Origin: CADCTB01 sp036269435
GTDB taxonomy: Bacteria; Actinomycetota; Acidimicrobiia; Acidimicrobiales; AC-14
Assembly (NCBI GenBank): GCA_036269435.1
Contig: DATASA010000182.1
Location: forward strand, 1-42,147
Length of the DNA: 42,147 nt
Direction: 5' to 3'
The notes under the pieces were generated by a model. That model searched no databases. It was given only the letters and a program-made list of their open reading frames with translations, and was not told the DNA's origin. Shown piece after piece: positions 7,865-15,249 of the stretch. The first letter of the stretch is position 1. Each line of letters starts with the position of its first letter. The translations under genes were made by a program, and so were the position numbers.

Positions 7865-9075
7865 TGGCGGTCCTGCGGCTCTTCGCCGCCGCCCGTGAAG
7901 CTGCCGGGCTGACCACGGCGGAGATCGCCGCCCCCACGGTGGGCGACGTCCTCGACGAGGCGTGCCGACGGTTCGGCGACCGGTTCGTCGCCGTCCTCGG
8001 CACGTCGCGCCTGTGGGTCAACGGCCAGCCCGCCGACCGCTCCACGGTCGTCGGTGCCACCGACGTGCTGGCGGTCCTGCCTCCGGTCTCCGGTGGGGCC
8101 AGCCCTGTTGCGACCCAGGGCGGGGCACCGACCCAGGTCTGGACCGGCCCGCCCACCCAACTCCATCCGGCGGCGGCGCCCGCGCCGGCCGCGGAGCCCC
8201 GGCCGGTCCTTCACCCGAGCCTGATCGTGCGGGGCAACCTCGCCCTCGTGCCGGACCTCGACCCCGACACGGAGCCCGCCACCGGGCCGGAGGCTGCGGC
8301 CGGAGCGGCGGGAGCGACGGCGGAGCGCCCACCGCTCGCCGTCGTCCACAAGAGCGTGCGCCCGCACGGGCGGCTGGGCCTGGCGTGGGCGGTGGTGACC
8401 GTCGGCGCGGCCGTCGCCGGGCCCTCGTGGCTGGCGGCGTGGCTGGCCGTGGCCGCCTTCGTGGCCGGCGTTCAGGCGTCGGTCGCCTGGCGCAAGCGGG
8501 GGGAGCGGCCCCTCACCCTGGTGGCGGCCGTCGTGGCGGGCGCGCTGCCCGTCGCCGCGTCGTTCACCACGGGGGCGATGACCGGGGTCGTGGTCGCCGG
8601 GCTGCTGGTGGCGTTCGTCGCTCGGCTGCGGGCGCCCTCGCTGGCCCCGTCGCGCGACGTCGCCCTGACCCTCACGATCGGTGTGCCCATCGGGCTGGCC
8701 GCGGCGGCGCCGGTGCTGGTGCGCCAGACCGGGATCGCCGCCACCCTGCTCCTGCTGGCCTTCGCCTCCTTCTACGACGCCGGCGCCTACCTGGTCGGCA
8801 CCGGGGCGGCGTCGGCGTGGGAGGGCCCGGCGGCCGGAGTGGTCGCTTTGATCCCGGTGACGATCTTCGCCTCCGTCGTGCTCATCCCGCCGTTCTCCGG
8901 GGCCGAGCCGCTGCTGCTGGGGCTCGTCGCCGCCGTCCTCGCCCCCGCCGGGCCGGTCGCGGCGTCGGCGCTGCTGGGCGACCGCTCGGCGCACGCGCCC
9001 GCGCTGCGCCGGCTGGACTCGCTGCTGCTGATGGGCCCGCTGTGGGCCCTGTGCGCGGCGGTGATGGTCCGTTAG
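7864..9075 (+). CDS. MoaD/ThiS domain fused to CdsA-like membrane domain
   Basis: A 403-residue protein. Residues 1-79 are a beta-grasp MoaD/ThiS-like domain (LRLFAAAREAAG, then DVLAVLPPVSGG) ending in the Gly-Gly that carries sulfur in free-standing family members. A Pro/Ala linker (about 80-165) leads to seven or eight membrane helices. Within them FYDAGAYLVGTG and WEG (about 303-321) recall the DTGAY and KTWEG region of CdsA phosphatidate cytidylyltransferases, although the full CdsA signature is not visible. The internal Gly-Gly could not act as a C-terminal thiocarboxylate unless cleaved. Start and stop are clear (ATG overlaps the MaoC TGA). The function of the fusion is unknown. Confidence 0.8.
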   Translation: MAVLRLFAAAREAAGLTTAEIAAPTVGDVLDEACRRFGDRFVAVLGTSRLWVNGQPADRSTVVGATDVLAVLPPVSGGASPVATQGGAPTQVWTGPPTQLHPAAAPAPAAEPRPVLHPSLIVRGNLALVPDLDPDTEPATGPEAAAGAAGATAERPPLAVVHKSVRPHGRLGLAWAVVTVGAAVAGPSWLAAWLAVAAFVAGVQASVAWRKRGERPLTLVAAVVAGALPVAASFTTGAMTGVVVAGLLVAFVARLRAPSLAPSRDVALTLTIGVPIGLAAAAPVLVRQTGIAATLLLLAFASFYDAGAYLVGTGAASAWEGPAAGVVALIPVTIFASVVLIPPFSGAEPLLLGLVAAVLAPAGPVAASALLGDRSAHAPALRRLDSLLLMGPLWALCAAVMVR

Positions 9076-9093
9076 GACCGCCCGCCCGCTGAC

Positions 9094-9513
9094 TCAGCCC
9101 TTCTTGGTCTCCCAGAAGATCCGGTCGATCTCGGCGACGTGGTCGAGCAGCTTCTGGCCGCTGGCCGGGTCGACCGAGCTCTTGGTGGCGCCGGCCGCCT
9201 TGGTGGCGTCCCAGAAGAGCTGGTGCAGCTCGGGGTACTTCTCCAGGTGGGGCGGCTTGAAGTAGTCGGTCCACAGCACCCACAGGTGGTGCTTGACCAG
9301 GTCGGCCCGCTCCTCTTTGATCATGACGGCCCGCTGGCGGAACACCTCGTCCGACGACGCCTGGTACTTCTCCTGGCAGGCCTTCACCGACTCGGCTTCG
9401 ATCCGCGCCTGGGCCGGGTCGTAGACCCCGCAGGGCAGGTCGCAGTGGGCCGACGCCACCGGGGGCGGGCTCACGCGGTCGGCTAGGGACAGCAAGCGGG
9501 AGAACAGGGGCAT
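9094..9513 (-). CDS. sodN: Nickel superoxide dismutase precursor
   Basis: A 139-residue protein. A 22-residue leader (ends PPPVASA) precedes HCDLPCGVYDP, the nickel hook in which the new N-terminal His and two Cys bind Ni. The rest is the four-helix-bundle domain (ALQ-type helices, KHHLWVLWTDYFKPPHLEKYP). Ni-SOD dismutes superoxide as a cytosolic hexamer and needs leader removal. The ATG has AGGAG seven bases upstream. The divergent neighbour sodX encodes the expected protease. The two start codons share the palindrome CATG (9511-9514). The gene converges with the fusion gene across an 18-base gap. Confidence 0.97.
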   Translation of the reverse strand: MPLFSRLLSLADRVSPPPVASAHCDLPCGVYDPAQARIEAESVKACQEKYQASSDEVFRQRAVMIKEERADLVKHHLWVLWTDYFKPPHLEKYPELHQLFWDATKAAGATKSSVDPASGQKLLDHVAEIDRIFWETKKG

Positions 9514-9907
9514 GCGTAGGCTCCTTCGTCTGGTGAGACGGTCGTTCCGACACTACCTACTCGTGGCCGGGGTCGTGACGGCGGTCCTCTGGCGCCACCG
9601 GCCGATCGGGCGGGTCGAGGTGAGGGGCGACAGCATGCGGCCGGCGCTGGAGCCGGGTGACCGCTTGCTGGTGCTGCGGGACCGGCCGGTGCGGGTCGGC
9701 GAGATCGTCGCCGTCGGAGACCCCCGGGCCCCGGCTCGGACGATGCTCAAACGGGTGGCGGCCCGGGGCCCCGCCGGGCTGACCGTGCTGGGCGACAATG
9801 CCGCGGCCAGCACCGACAGCCGCGCCTTCGGGCCGGTGTCGCCCGGCACGGTGCGGGGGCGGGCGGTGTACCGGTACTTTCCGGACAGCCGGCGGGGGCT
9901 CTTGTAG
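9512..9907 (+). CDS. sodX: Nickel-SOD maturation protease (S26-like)
   Basis: A 131-residue signal-peptidase-like protein with one N-terminal membrane helix (about 14-27). The catalytic Ser41 is in RGDSMRPALEPGD and the likely general base Lys80 is in TMLKRV. LGDNAAASTDSRAFGPV matches the closing box of type I signal peptidases. Ni-SOD gene partners of this kind cut the SodN leader to free His1. The ATG at 9512 overlaps the sodN ATG on the other strand, so no intergenic space exists. No clear ribosome-binding site is visible, which fits a leaderless message or a promoter inside sodN. Confidence 0.93.
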   Translation: MRRLLRLVRRSFRHYLLVAGVVTAVLWRHRPIGRVEVRGDSMRPALEPGDRLLVLRDRPVRVGEIVAVGDPRAPARTMLKRVAARGPAGLTVLGDNAAASTDSRAFGPVSPGTVRGRAVYRYFPDSRRGLL

Positions 9908-9910
9908 CCT
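9905..9910 (+). promoter_or_regulatory. -10 box TAGCCT, leaderless start of rsiG
   Basis: TAGCCT ends 7 bases before the ATG at 9918 and contains the stop codon of sodX. It suggests that rsiG has its own leaderless promoter besides read-through from sodX. Confidence 0.5.
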
Positions 9911-9917
9911 CGGAGCC

Positions 9918-10451
9918 ATGTGGCGCGACGAGGTCGACCGGCTCCTGGCGGACGACTACCTCGGCGACCTCCCGGGCCGGCCCATCGAGCACATCCGGGC
10001 CATGCGGGACGAGACCAAGACCGTCGAGGACACGGTGTCGTACCGGCGGCGGATGATCCAGGGCCGGCTCGACATCGTCGCCGCCGACCTGCGGCGCCGG
10101 GCCGAGGGCGGCTCCCCGATCGACGTCGGCACGCTGATCGAGCAGCTTCCCGACATCTTGAGCGACCGGGTGCAGGGCGGTGGCATCGGCCGCCTGCCCA
10201 CCGGGCTGATCCCCCCGGACGACGACGTCACGGCCGACCTGGACGACGTCGCCGGCCCTGACGTCCTCGGGCACCTGTCCGACCTCTCCGACGAGGCCGT
10301 GGCCGACCTGGCCCGGACCATCGGGGAGCTCGAGCGCCAGGTGTCGGACGCCCGCAAGGCGCTCTTCGGCCGCATCGACGCCCTCAACGGCGAGCTGGCC
10401 CGCCGGTACGGGACCGGCGAGGCCGACCCGACCGGCTTGCTGACCGGTTGA
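9918..10451 (+). CDS. rsiG: RsiG-like c-di-GMP-dependent anti-sigma factor
   Basis: A 177-residue helical protein. Residues 37-52 match exactly the c-di-GMP motif E-x3-S-x2-R-x3-Q-x3-D of RsiG, which in Streptomyces holds the sporulation sigma factor WhiG when bound to c-di-GMP. A second copy at 139-154 (E, S, R, F, D) keeps all residues except Gln, replaced by Phe150. The N-terminal WRDEVDRLL segment and the long linker between the helices also fit. No WhiG-type sigma gene is in the window. Family membership is seen in sequence; the sigma partner and ligand are inferred. Confidence 0.85.
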   Translation: MWRDEVDRLLADDYLGDLPGRPIEHIRAMRDETKTVEDTVSYRRRMIQGRLDIVAADLRRRAEGGSPIDVGTLIEQLPDILSDRVQGGGIGRLPTGLIPPDDDVTADLDDVAGPDVLGHLSDLSDEAVADLARTIGELERQVSDARKALFGRIDALNGELARRYGTGEADPTGLLTG

Positions 10452-10519
10452 GGCAGTTCGCAACTCCACCGGCACCCTGATGACGGAATTGGCGCCGGCT
10501 GGGTAGGGTTTCGTCCGTC

Positions 10520-11734
10520 GTGCGTCGCCTGGCCGTCCTCTCCTTCCACACCTCGCCGCTGACCCAGCCGGGCACCGGTGACGGCGGCGGGATGAACGTC
10601 TACGTGCGCGAGCTGTCCTCGGCGCTGGCCGGCGCCGGCGTGGAGTGCGAGGTGTTCACCCGTTCCTGGGCCCACGGGCTGCCCGCCGTCCAGGAGGTGG
10701 AGCCGGGGTTTCGGGTCCACCACGTGCCGGCCGGCCCGCTGGCGTCGGTGGCCAAGGAGGAGCTGGGCGAACACCTCGACGAGTTCACCGCCGGCGTGCT
10801 CCAGCGCATCGGCGAGTCCGGGCCGCCCGACGTCATCCACGCCAACTACTGGCTGTCGGGCGTGTCCGGGCACGTGCTGAAGCATCGCCTCGAGCTGCCC
10901 CTGGTGTCGACCTTCCACACCCTGGCCCGGGTGAAGGCCGAGGAAGCGGCCGAGGAGCACGACCGCCGGGCGCGGGCCGAGGCCGAGGTCATCGGCTGCT
11001 CCGACGCCATCCTGGCCAGCTCCGACGACGAGGCCGCCCAGCTCGAGCGGCTCTACGGGGCGGTGCCGGAGCGCATCGAGGTCGTGCCTCCCGGCGTCGA
11101 CCACCACCTCTTCCTTCCCGGCGACCGGCGGGCGGCCCGGGCCGAGCTGGGCCTGGGCGACGAACCGGTGCTGCTCTTCGTCGGGCGCATCCAGCCCCTC
11201 AAGGGGGCCGACGTGGCCGTCCGGGCCCTCGCCGCCCTGCCCCAGCGCCACGCCACCCTGGTCCTCGTCGGTGGCCCGAGCGGTCCCGACGGCGAGGCCG
11301 AGCTGGGCCGCCTCCACGACCTGGTCGCCACGCTAAGCCTCGGCGATCGGGTGCGGTTCGTCGCCCCCCTGCCCCACGGCGAGCTCACCGCCTACTACCG
11401 CGCCGCCGACGTCTGCCTGGTTCCCAGCCGCTCCGAATCCTTCGGGCTGGTCGCCCTGGAGGCGGCCTCGTGCGGCACGCCCGTCGTCGCCGCCGCCGTG
11501 GGGGGGCTCCGGGGCCTGGTGGCCGACGGGCGGACCGGTTTCCTGGTCGAGGGACGGGATCCCGAGGACTACGCGGCCTGCGTGGGCCGGTTGCTGGACG
11601 ACCCGGCCCTGGCCGCTGCGCTCAGCATCGAGGCGACGGCGCGGGCCCGCCGGTACCGGTGGTCCATCACCGCGGCCCGACTGCGGCGCCTGTACGCCGA
11701 CCTCACGGCCAGGCAACTGGTCGAGTGCCGCTGA
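10520..11734 (+). CDS. mshA: MshA-type GT-B glycosyltransferase
   Basis: A 404-residue GT4 enzyme. The N-terminus HTSPLTQPGTGDGGGMNVYV is the UDP-sugar/acceptor loop typical of MshA, which joins GlcNAc to inositol 3-phosphate in the first step of mycothiol synthesis. The C-terminal Rossmann half has VGRIQPLKG and the E-x7-E motif (SESFGLVALEAASCGTPVVA). Related GT4 enzymes share much of this, so the assignment rests on the N-terminal signature. The GTG start lies 10 bases after TAGGGT (10504-10509) without a Shine-Dalgarno sequence. It stands alone between rsiG and the riboswitch region. Confidence 0.85.
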   Translation: MRRLAVLSFHTSPLTQPGTGDGGGMNVYVRELSSALAGAGVECEVFTRSWAHGLPAVQEVEPGFRVHHVPAGPLASVAKEELGEHLDEFTAGVLQRIGESGPPDVIHANYWLSGVSGHVLKHRLELPLVSTFHTLARVKAEEAAEEHDRRARAEAEVIGCSDAILASSDDEAAQLERLYGAVPERIEVVPPGVDHHLFLPGDRRAARAELGLGDEPVLLFVGRIQPLKGADVAVRALAALPQRHATLVLVGGPSGPDGEAELGRLHDLVATLSLGDRVRFVAPLPHGELTAYYRAADVCLVPSRSESFGLVALEAASCGTPVVAAAVGGLRGLVADGRTGFLVEGRDPEDYAACVGRLLDDPALAAALSIEATARARRYRWSITAARLRRLYADLTARQLVECR

Positions 11735-11865
11735 GCGACCCCTGACCCACAGCGCGGCCCGCCCCGGCCCGCCGGGCGGCGCTACCCTGGATGGCGGAGG
11801 GGGAAGGGGCGGGCGAGGCGGACGCCGGCCTGTTCGGCGCGTTCGGATGTCTTTCATGTGCTCTC

Positions 11866-11894
11866 TTGCCTTCCAGCGCGGTCGAGGGTACGCT
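11866..11894 (+). promoter_or_regulatory. Candidate promoter TTGCCT-N17-TACGCT
   Basis: TTGCCT (11866-11871) and TACGCT (11889-11894) are separated by 17 bases, the best -35/-10 pair noticed in this stretch. Transcription would begin near 11901, at the base of a perfect 10-bp stem. If the riboswitch aptamer begins earlier (11882), this pair is part of it instead and the promoter lies upstream, for example at TACCCT (11782-11787). Confidence 0.35.
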
Positions 11895-12040
11895 CTGGCC
11901 GGGCCCAAGGGGCGAACTGGTCACCCCTTCGGGGAAGTGGGGGCGGCCACGAGGTTCCTTGGGCCCACCTCGATCCGTTGTCGCCCAGCCTCCGGCGAAC
12001 CTGTTGCACCCGTGGCGCGCCGTCGCTACCGTACGACGGC
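11882..12040 (+). ncRNA. Candidate ydaO/yuaA (c-di-AMP) riboswitch
   Basis: The 338-base gap before the M23 peptidase is highly structured. TCGAGG (11882-11887) pairs with CCTCGA (11968-11973). Inside it, GGGCCCAAGG (11901-11910) pairs perfectly with CCTTGGGCCC (11957-11966), enclosing GGGGCGAAC and CCCCTTCGGGGAAG. ATCCGTTGTCGCC and CCGGCGAACC follow, then a 7-bp hairpin GCCGTCG/CGACGGC (12019-12040). These elements recall actinobacterial ydaO RNAs, which bind c-di-AMP and typically precede cell-wall hydrolase genes, as here. I judged this from memory of the consensus, not by a covariance search. The exact ends are uncertain. Confidence 0.6.
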
Positions 12041-12072
12041 CCACTTGCAGCCGGGGCGGGGCTGCCGAACGC

Positions 12073-13179
12073 TTGGATGCCGGCCTGAGGTTCTCCGCTC
12101 GCGCTCTGATCGTGCTTCTGGTGATGGCCCTGGCCACGCCGGCTCTCGCCGACGCCACGAGCCAGTCCAAGAAGGCGGCGGCCGCGGCCCAGCTCGACAC
12201 GCTGAAGGCGAGCGACGACCAGCTCGAGGAAGCGGTCAAGGCCCTCGACGCCGGCGTCCAGAGCCAGGCGGCCACCACCGACGCGGCCCAGCAGGCGCTA
12301 CGCGCCGCGGAGACGACGCTCGGCACGGCCCAGGCCCGGCTGGCGGACACCGAGGCCCACATGACGGAGCTGCGCAACCGCACGGCCGAGGCCGCGGTGC
12401 GGGCCTACGTCCATCCCGGCGGCGACACCCTGCTGCAGATCGTGGGCTCGGCGGACATCGGCGAGGCCAGCCGCCGCCAGGCCCTGCTGGCCAGCCTGGT
12501 GTCGAGCGACCGGGACGTCGTCGACCAGCTGCGGGCCACGCGCCAGGACGAGCAGTTCCAGCGGGAGAACCTGTCGAAGGCCCGCGACCTGGCGTCGGAG
12601 CGCAAGAAGGCGGCTGCGGACAAGCTCGCCACCCTCCAGAAGGCCCGCAACGACCAGGCCCGGCTGAAGACGGCGCTGGACGCCCGCATCGACGAGGTGA
12701 CGTCGGAGGTGGCCGCGCTGTCGCGCGAGGAGGCCACCCTGGCTGCGGAGATCCGGGCCCGCCAGGGCACCGACGCGGCCTCGGCCCCTTCCGGCGGCAA
12801 GTCGTCGACGTCGGGCGTCGCCTGGCCTGCCGCAGGGACGGTCACCTCGGGTTTCGGCTACCGCTGGGGTGCACTGCACGCCGGCCTCGACATCGCCAAC
12901 AGCGTGGGCACGCCCATCAAGGCGGCCAAGGCGGGCACGGTGATCGTCGCCGGGTGGAACGACGGGGGCTACGGCAACTGGGTCATCATCGACCACGGCG
13001 GCGGGTTCTCCACCCTGTACGGCCACATGAGCAAGGTCCGGACGAGCGCCGGCCGATCGGTGAAGCAGGGCGAGCTCATCGGCGACATGGGGTCGACGGG
13101 CAACTCCACCGGTCCCCACGTCCATTTCGAGACCCGGGTCGGCGGCACGCCCCAGGACCCGACCCGCTACCTCCCGTAG
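12073..13179 (+). CDS. Secreted coiled-coil M23 peptidase (EnvC/NlpD type)
   Basis: About 368 residues from the TTG start at 12073, chosen because it places a signal peptide at the N-terminus (ALIVLLVMALATPALA). Long Ala/Lys/Glu coiled coils fill about residues 30-235. The LytM domain carries the zinc ligands in HAGLDIAN (His, Asp) and HVHFE (His). Family: D,D- or glycyl-endopeptidases that cut peptidoglycan, or their activators; the ligands look complete. No ribosome-binding site precedes the TTG, and a hairpin (GCAGCC/GGCTGC, 12047-12065) sits 8 bases before it. An ATG at 11791 is in frame but would run through the structured leader, so it is unlikely. The upstream riboswitch candidate fits control by c-di-AMP. 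Confidence 0.85.
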   Translation: MDAGLRFSARALIVLLVMALATPALADATSQSKKAAAAAQLDTLKASDDQLEEAVKALDAGVQSQAATTDAAQQALRAAETTLGTAQARLADTEAHMTELRNRTAEAAVRAYVHPGGDTLLQIVGSADIGEASRRQALLASLVSSDRDVVDQLRATRQDEQFQRENLSKARDLASERKKAAADKLATLQKARNDQARLKTALDARIDEVTSEVAALSREEATLAAEIRARQGTDAASAPSGGKSSTSGVAWPAAGTVTSGFGYRWGALHAGLDIANSVGTPIKAAKAGTVIVAGWNDGGYGNWVIIDHGGGFSTLYGHMSKVRTSAGRSVKQGELIGDMGSTGNSTGPHVHFETRVGGTPQDPTRYLP

Positions 13180-13188
13180 CCGAGCCGT

Positions 13189-13194
13189 TAGCGT
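13189..13194 (+). promoter_or_regulatory. -10 box TAGCGT, leaderless start of proC
   Basis: TAGCGT ends 7 bases before the GTG at 13202 and overlaps an earlier in-frame GTG at 13193. This favours 13202 as the true start, on a leaderless transcript. Confidence 0.55.
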
Positions 13195-13201
13195 GGCCGC
13201 C

Positions 13202-14005
13202 GTGACCACGCTCCGGCTGGCCGTCGTGGGCGGCGGGAAGATGGGCGCTGCCCTCGTGGCCGGGCTCGTGGCCTCGGGTTGGGCGCAGCCCGAGGACCTG
13301 CTCGTCGTCGAGCCGGTGGCCGCCCGGCGCGAAGAGCTCGCCGCGGCCCACCCCGGGCTCGGCGTCGCCGCCGACCTGGCCGGGGCGTCGGTGGCCGGTG
13401 CCGTCGTCGCGGTCAAGCCGGGCGACGTGGAGGCCGCCTGCGGGGCCCTCGGCGGCACCGGGACCGCCCGGGTCCTGTCCATTGCCGCCGGGGTGACGCT
13501 GGCCAGGCTGGAGGCCTGGCTGCCGGAGGGCGTCGCGGTGATCCGGGCCATGCCGAACACGCCGGCCCTGGTCGGTGCCGGCGCGGCCGCCATCGCCGGG
13601 GGGCGGTCGGCCACCGACGCCGACCTGGCCTGGGCCGAGGAGATCCTGGCCGCGGTCGGCACCGTGGAGCGGGTGGGCGAGGCCCTGCTGGACGCGGTGA
13701 CCGGCCTGTCCGGCTCCGGCCCGGCCTACGTGTTCCTGGTCGCCGAGGCGCTCATCGAGGCGGGGGTCTCCGTCGGCCTCCCCCGCGCGGCGAGCGAGGC
13801 GCTCACCGTGCAGACCCTGCTGGGCTCGGCCCGTCTCCTCGCCGAGTCGGGCGAGCGGGCCGAGGCGCTGCGGGCCGCGGTGACGTCGCCCGGCGGGACC
13901 ACCGCCGCCGGCCTCGCCGCCCTAGAGAAGCGCGCCGTGCGCGCCGCCTTCTTGGAAGCGGTCGAGGCCGCCACCCGGCGCTCGCGGGAGCTCGGCGCGT
14001 CCTGA
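13202..14005 (+). CDS. proC: Pyrroline-5-carboxylate reductase
   Basis: A 267-residue NAD(P)H-dependent enzyme for the last step of proline synthesis. The N-terminal Rossmann motif is VVGGGKMGAALVAGL. AVKPGDVEA and RAMPNTPALVGAG follow, and the C-terminal dimerisation domain has the P5CR signature LSGSGPAYVFLVAEALIEAG and TSPGGTTAAGL. Length is normal. The GTG at 13202 is preferred over 13193 because it follows a -10 box. Downstream is a small HTH gene, an order also known from mycobacteria (proC, then an excisionase-type HTH protein). Confidence 0.95.
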   Translation: MTTLRLAVVGGGKMGAALVAGLVASGWAQPEDLLVVEPVAARREELAAAHPGLGVAADLAGASVAGAVVAVKPGDVEAACGALGGTGTARVLSIAAGVTLARLEAWLPEGVAVIRAMPNTPALVGAGAAAIAGGRSATDADLAWAEEILAAVGTVERVGEALLDAVTGLSGSGPAYVFLVAEALIEAGVSVGLPRAASEALTVQTLLGSARLLAESGERAEALRAAVTSPGGTTAAGLAALEKRAVRAAFLEAVEAATRRSRELGAS

Positions 14006-14077
14006 CCCGAGGTGGCGGCGAGGGCGCCGCTTTCGCCACCCCTCCGCCGCGCATACATTTGGCTCAGGCGAAGAGGG

Positions 14078-14281
14078 GTGATCGAACTGCCGCAAAAACC
14101 TGAACGGGGCCGCTTCCTCACAGTCGCGGAGGTCGCCGGCCAGCTCCGCGTGTCCAACATGACCGTCTACCGGCTGATCAAGGCCGGCAGGCTGGCCTCC
14201 GTACGGGTGGGCAAGTCCTACCGGGTACGGGAGGACGACGTCGACCGCTACCTGGCCAGCACGTACACGCAGGCGGGGTGA
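14078..14281 (+). CDS. Excisionase/MerR-type HTH protein
   Basis: A 67-residue DNA-binding protein: RFLTVAEVAGQLRVSNMTVYRLIKAGRLASVRVGKSYRVREDDVDRYL can be read as helix-turn-helix plus wing of the helix_turn_helix_17 group (positions about 12-60). GTG at 14078 is chosen over 14012 because TACATT (14054-14059) lies just upstream and the longer version adds only Arg-rich residues. It resembles the small HTH protein that follows proC in mycobacteria. The target is unknown. Its end overlaps the next gene by four bases (GTGA), so the two are coupled. Confidence 0.8.
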   Translation: MIELPQKPERGRFLTVAEVAGQLRVSNMTVYRLIKAGRLASVRVGKSYRVREDDVDRYLASTYTQAG

Positions 14282-15111
14282 GCTTCGACACCGTCTGGTT
14301 CCTGTCCGACTACGGGCTGGACGACGAGTTCGTCGGGGTGGTGAAGGCGGTGATCCGCGCCATCGCCCCCGACGTCACCGTGGGCGACGTGACCCACCAG
14401 ATCGCACCCCACGACACCCGGGCCGGCGCCCTGGCCCTGGCCCGCAGCATGCAGTACCTGACGCTCGTCCCGTCGGTGGTCCTGGCCGTCGTCGACCCGG
14501 GCGTCGGGTCCGACCGGCGGGCCGTGGCGGTGGAAGCCGGTCCGGCGGGCGACACCGACGGCGAGGGGGTGGCGGCGGTGCTCGTCGGCCCGGACAACGG
14601 CCTGTTGGCCTCGGCGGTGGCCATGGTCGGTGGCGCCCGGCGGGCGGTGTCGCTCACCAACGACGACTACCACCTGCCCGCGCCGGGACCCACCTTCGCC
14701 GGCCGGGACGTGTTCGCCCCTGCCGCGGCCCACCTGTGCGCCGGGGTGGATCTGGCCGAGCTCGGTGAGCTGGTCGACCCCATCACGCTGCTCCCGGGCA
14801 TCCTGCCGCTGTCGCGCCAGGAGGACGGCGAGGTGCTGGGCGAGGTCCTGTGGGTCGACCGGTTCGGCAACATCCAGCTCAACGTCGACCCCGACGACCT
14901 GCTCCTGATGGAGGACCCCCTCGCCCTGGTGTTCGGCGAGAAGACGCGCACGGCGGTGCGGGCCCGGACCTACGCCGACCTCCGCACCGGCCAGATCGGC
15001 CTGGTCACCGACTCCTACGGGCTGGTGTCCATCGCCCTGGACCGGCGATCGGCCGCCGAGGAGCTGCACATCCACGCCGGCGACGCAATCACCATCCGCC
15101 CCGCGGAATGA
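14278..15111 (+). CDS. SAM hydroxide adenosyltransferase (DUF62 family)
   Basis: A 277-residue protein. The N-terminal domain has the conserved Asp-rich start FLSDYGLDDEFVGVVK, then VDPGVGSDRRAVAVE and GPDNGLLA. The C-terminal beta-barrel has WVDRFGNIQLN and TDSYGLVSIAL. Members hydrolyse S-adenosylmethionine to adenosine and methionine by activating water; the fluorinase is a relative. GTG start within the stop of the HTH gene. The 21-residue insertion characteristic of fluorinases was not seen. The physiological role is poorly known. Confidence 0.9.
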   Translation: MSFDTVWFLSDYGLDDEFVGVVKAVIRAIAPDVTVGDVTHQIAPHDTRAGALALARSMQYLTLVPSVVLAVVDPGVGSDRRAVAVEAGPAGDTDGEGVAAVLVGPDNGLLASAVAMVGGARRAVSLTNDDYHLPAPGPTFAGRDVFAPAAAHLCAGVDLAELGELVDPITLLPGILPLSRQEDGEVLGEVLWVDRFGNIQLNVDPDDLLLMEDPLALVFGEKTRTAVRARTYADLRTGQIGLVTDSYGLVSIALDRRSAAEELHIHAGDAITIRPAE

Positions 15112-15125
15112 GGGTGCCGGTCCGC

Positions 15126-15131
15126 TAGGTT
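15126..15131 (+). promoter_or_regulatory. -10 box TAGGTT, leaderless start of microprotein
   Basis: TAGGTT ends 6 bases before the ATG at 15138, with no ribosome-binding site. This supports real expression of the very short ORF that follows. Confidence 0.5.
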
Positions 15132-15137
15132 CGCCCC

Positions 15138-15227
15138 ATGCGCCCGAGCATCGCCATTCTCCTCGCGCTGCTGCTCATCGCCATCCTCGGCGCGGCGATC
15201 GTGCAGTTCCTCGTGCTCGGAAAGTAG
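15138..15227 (+). CDS. 29-residue single-helix membrane microprotein
   Basis: The ORF reads MRPSIAILL then ALLLIAILGAAIVQFLVLGK and stop: a positively charged start, about 22 hydrophobic residues and a terminal Lys, i.e. one membrane helix. It was found by eye and is too short for routine gene calling. A TANNNT box 6 bases upstream fits a leaderless message. It ends 22 bases before the stop of the convergent response-regulator gene. Function unknown; such peptides often tune membrane complexes or act as toxins, but nothing here decides. Confidence 0.5.
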   Translation: MRPSIAILLALLLIAILGAAIVQFLVLGK

Positions 15228-15249
15228 TCCGCGGCGCCGCGGCGGCGGG
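15228..15249. terminator. Possible bidirectional hairpin between convergent genes
   Basis: CCGCGGCGCCGCGG is a perfect palindrome between the microprotein and the response-regulator gene, which converge here. There is no T-tract, so intrinsic termination is only a possibility. Confidence 0.3.

Noticed and set aside
11791..12072. In-frame N-terminal extension of the M23 peptidase from ATG 11791
   Set aside because: It would translate through the structured leader and bury the signal peptide about 95 residues inside the protein.
14012..14077. Longer start for the HTH protein at GTG 14012
   Set aside because: The -10 box at 14054-14059 lies inside this extension and the added residues are Arg/Pro-rich and unlike the family.
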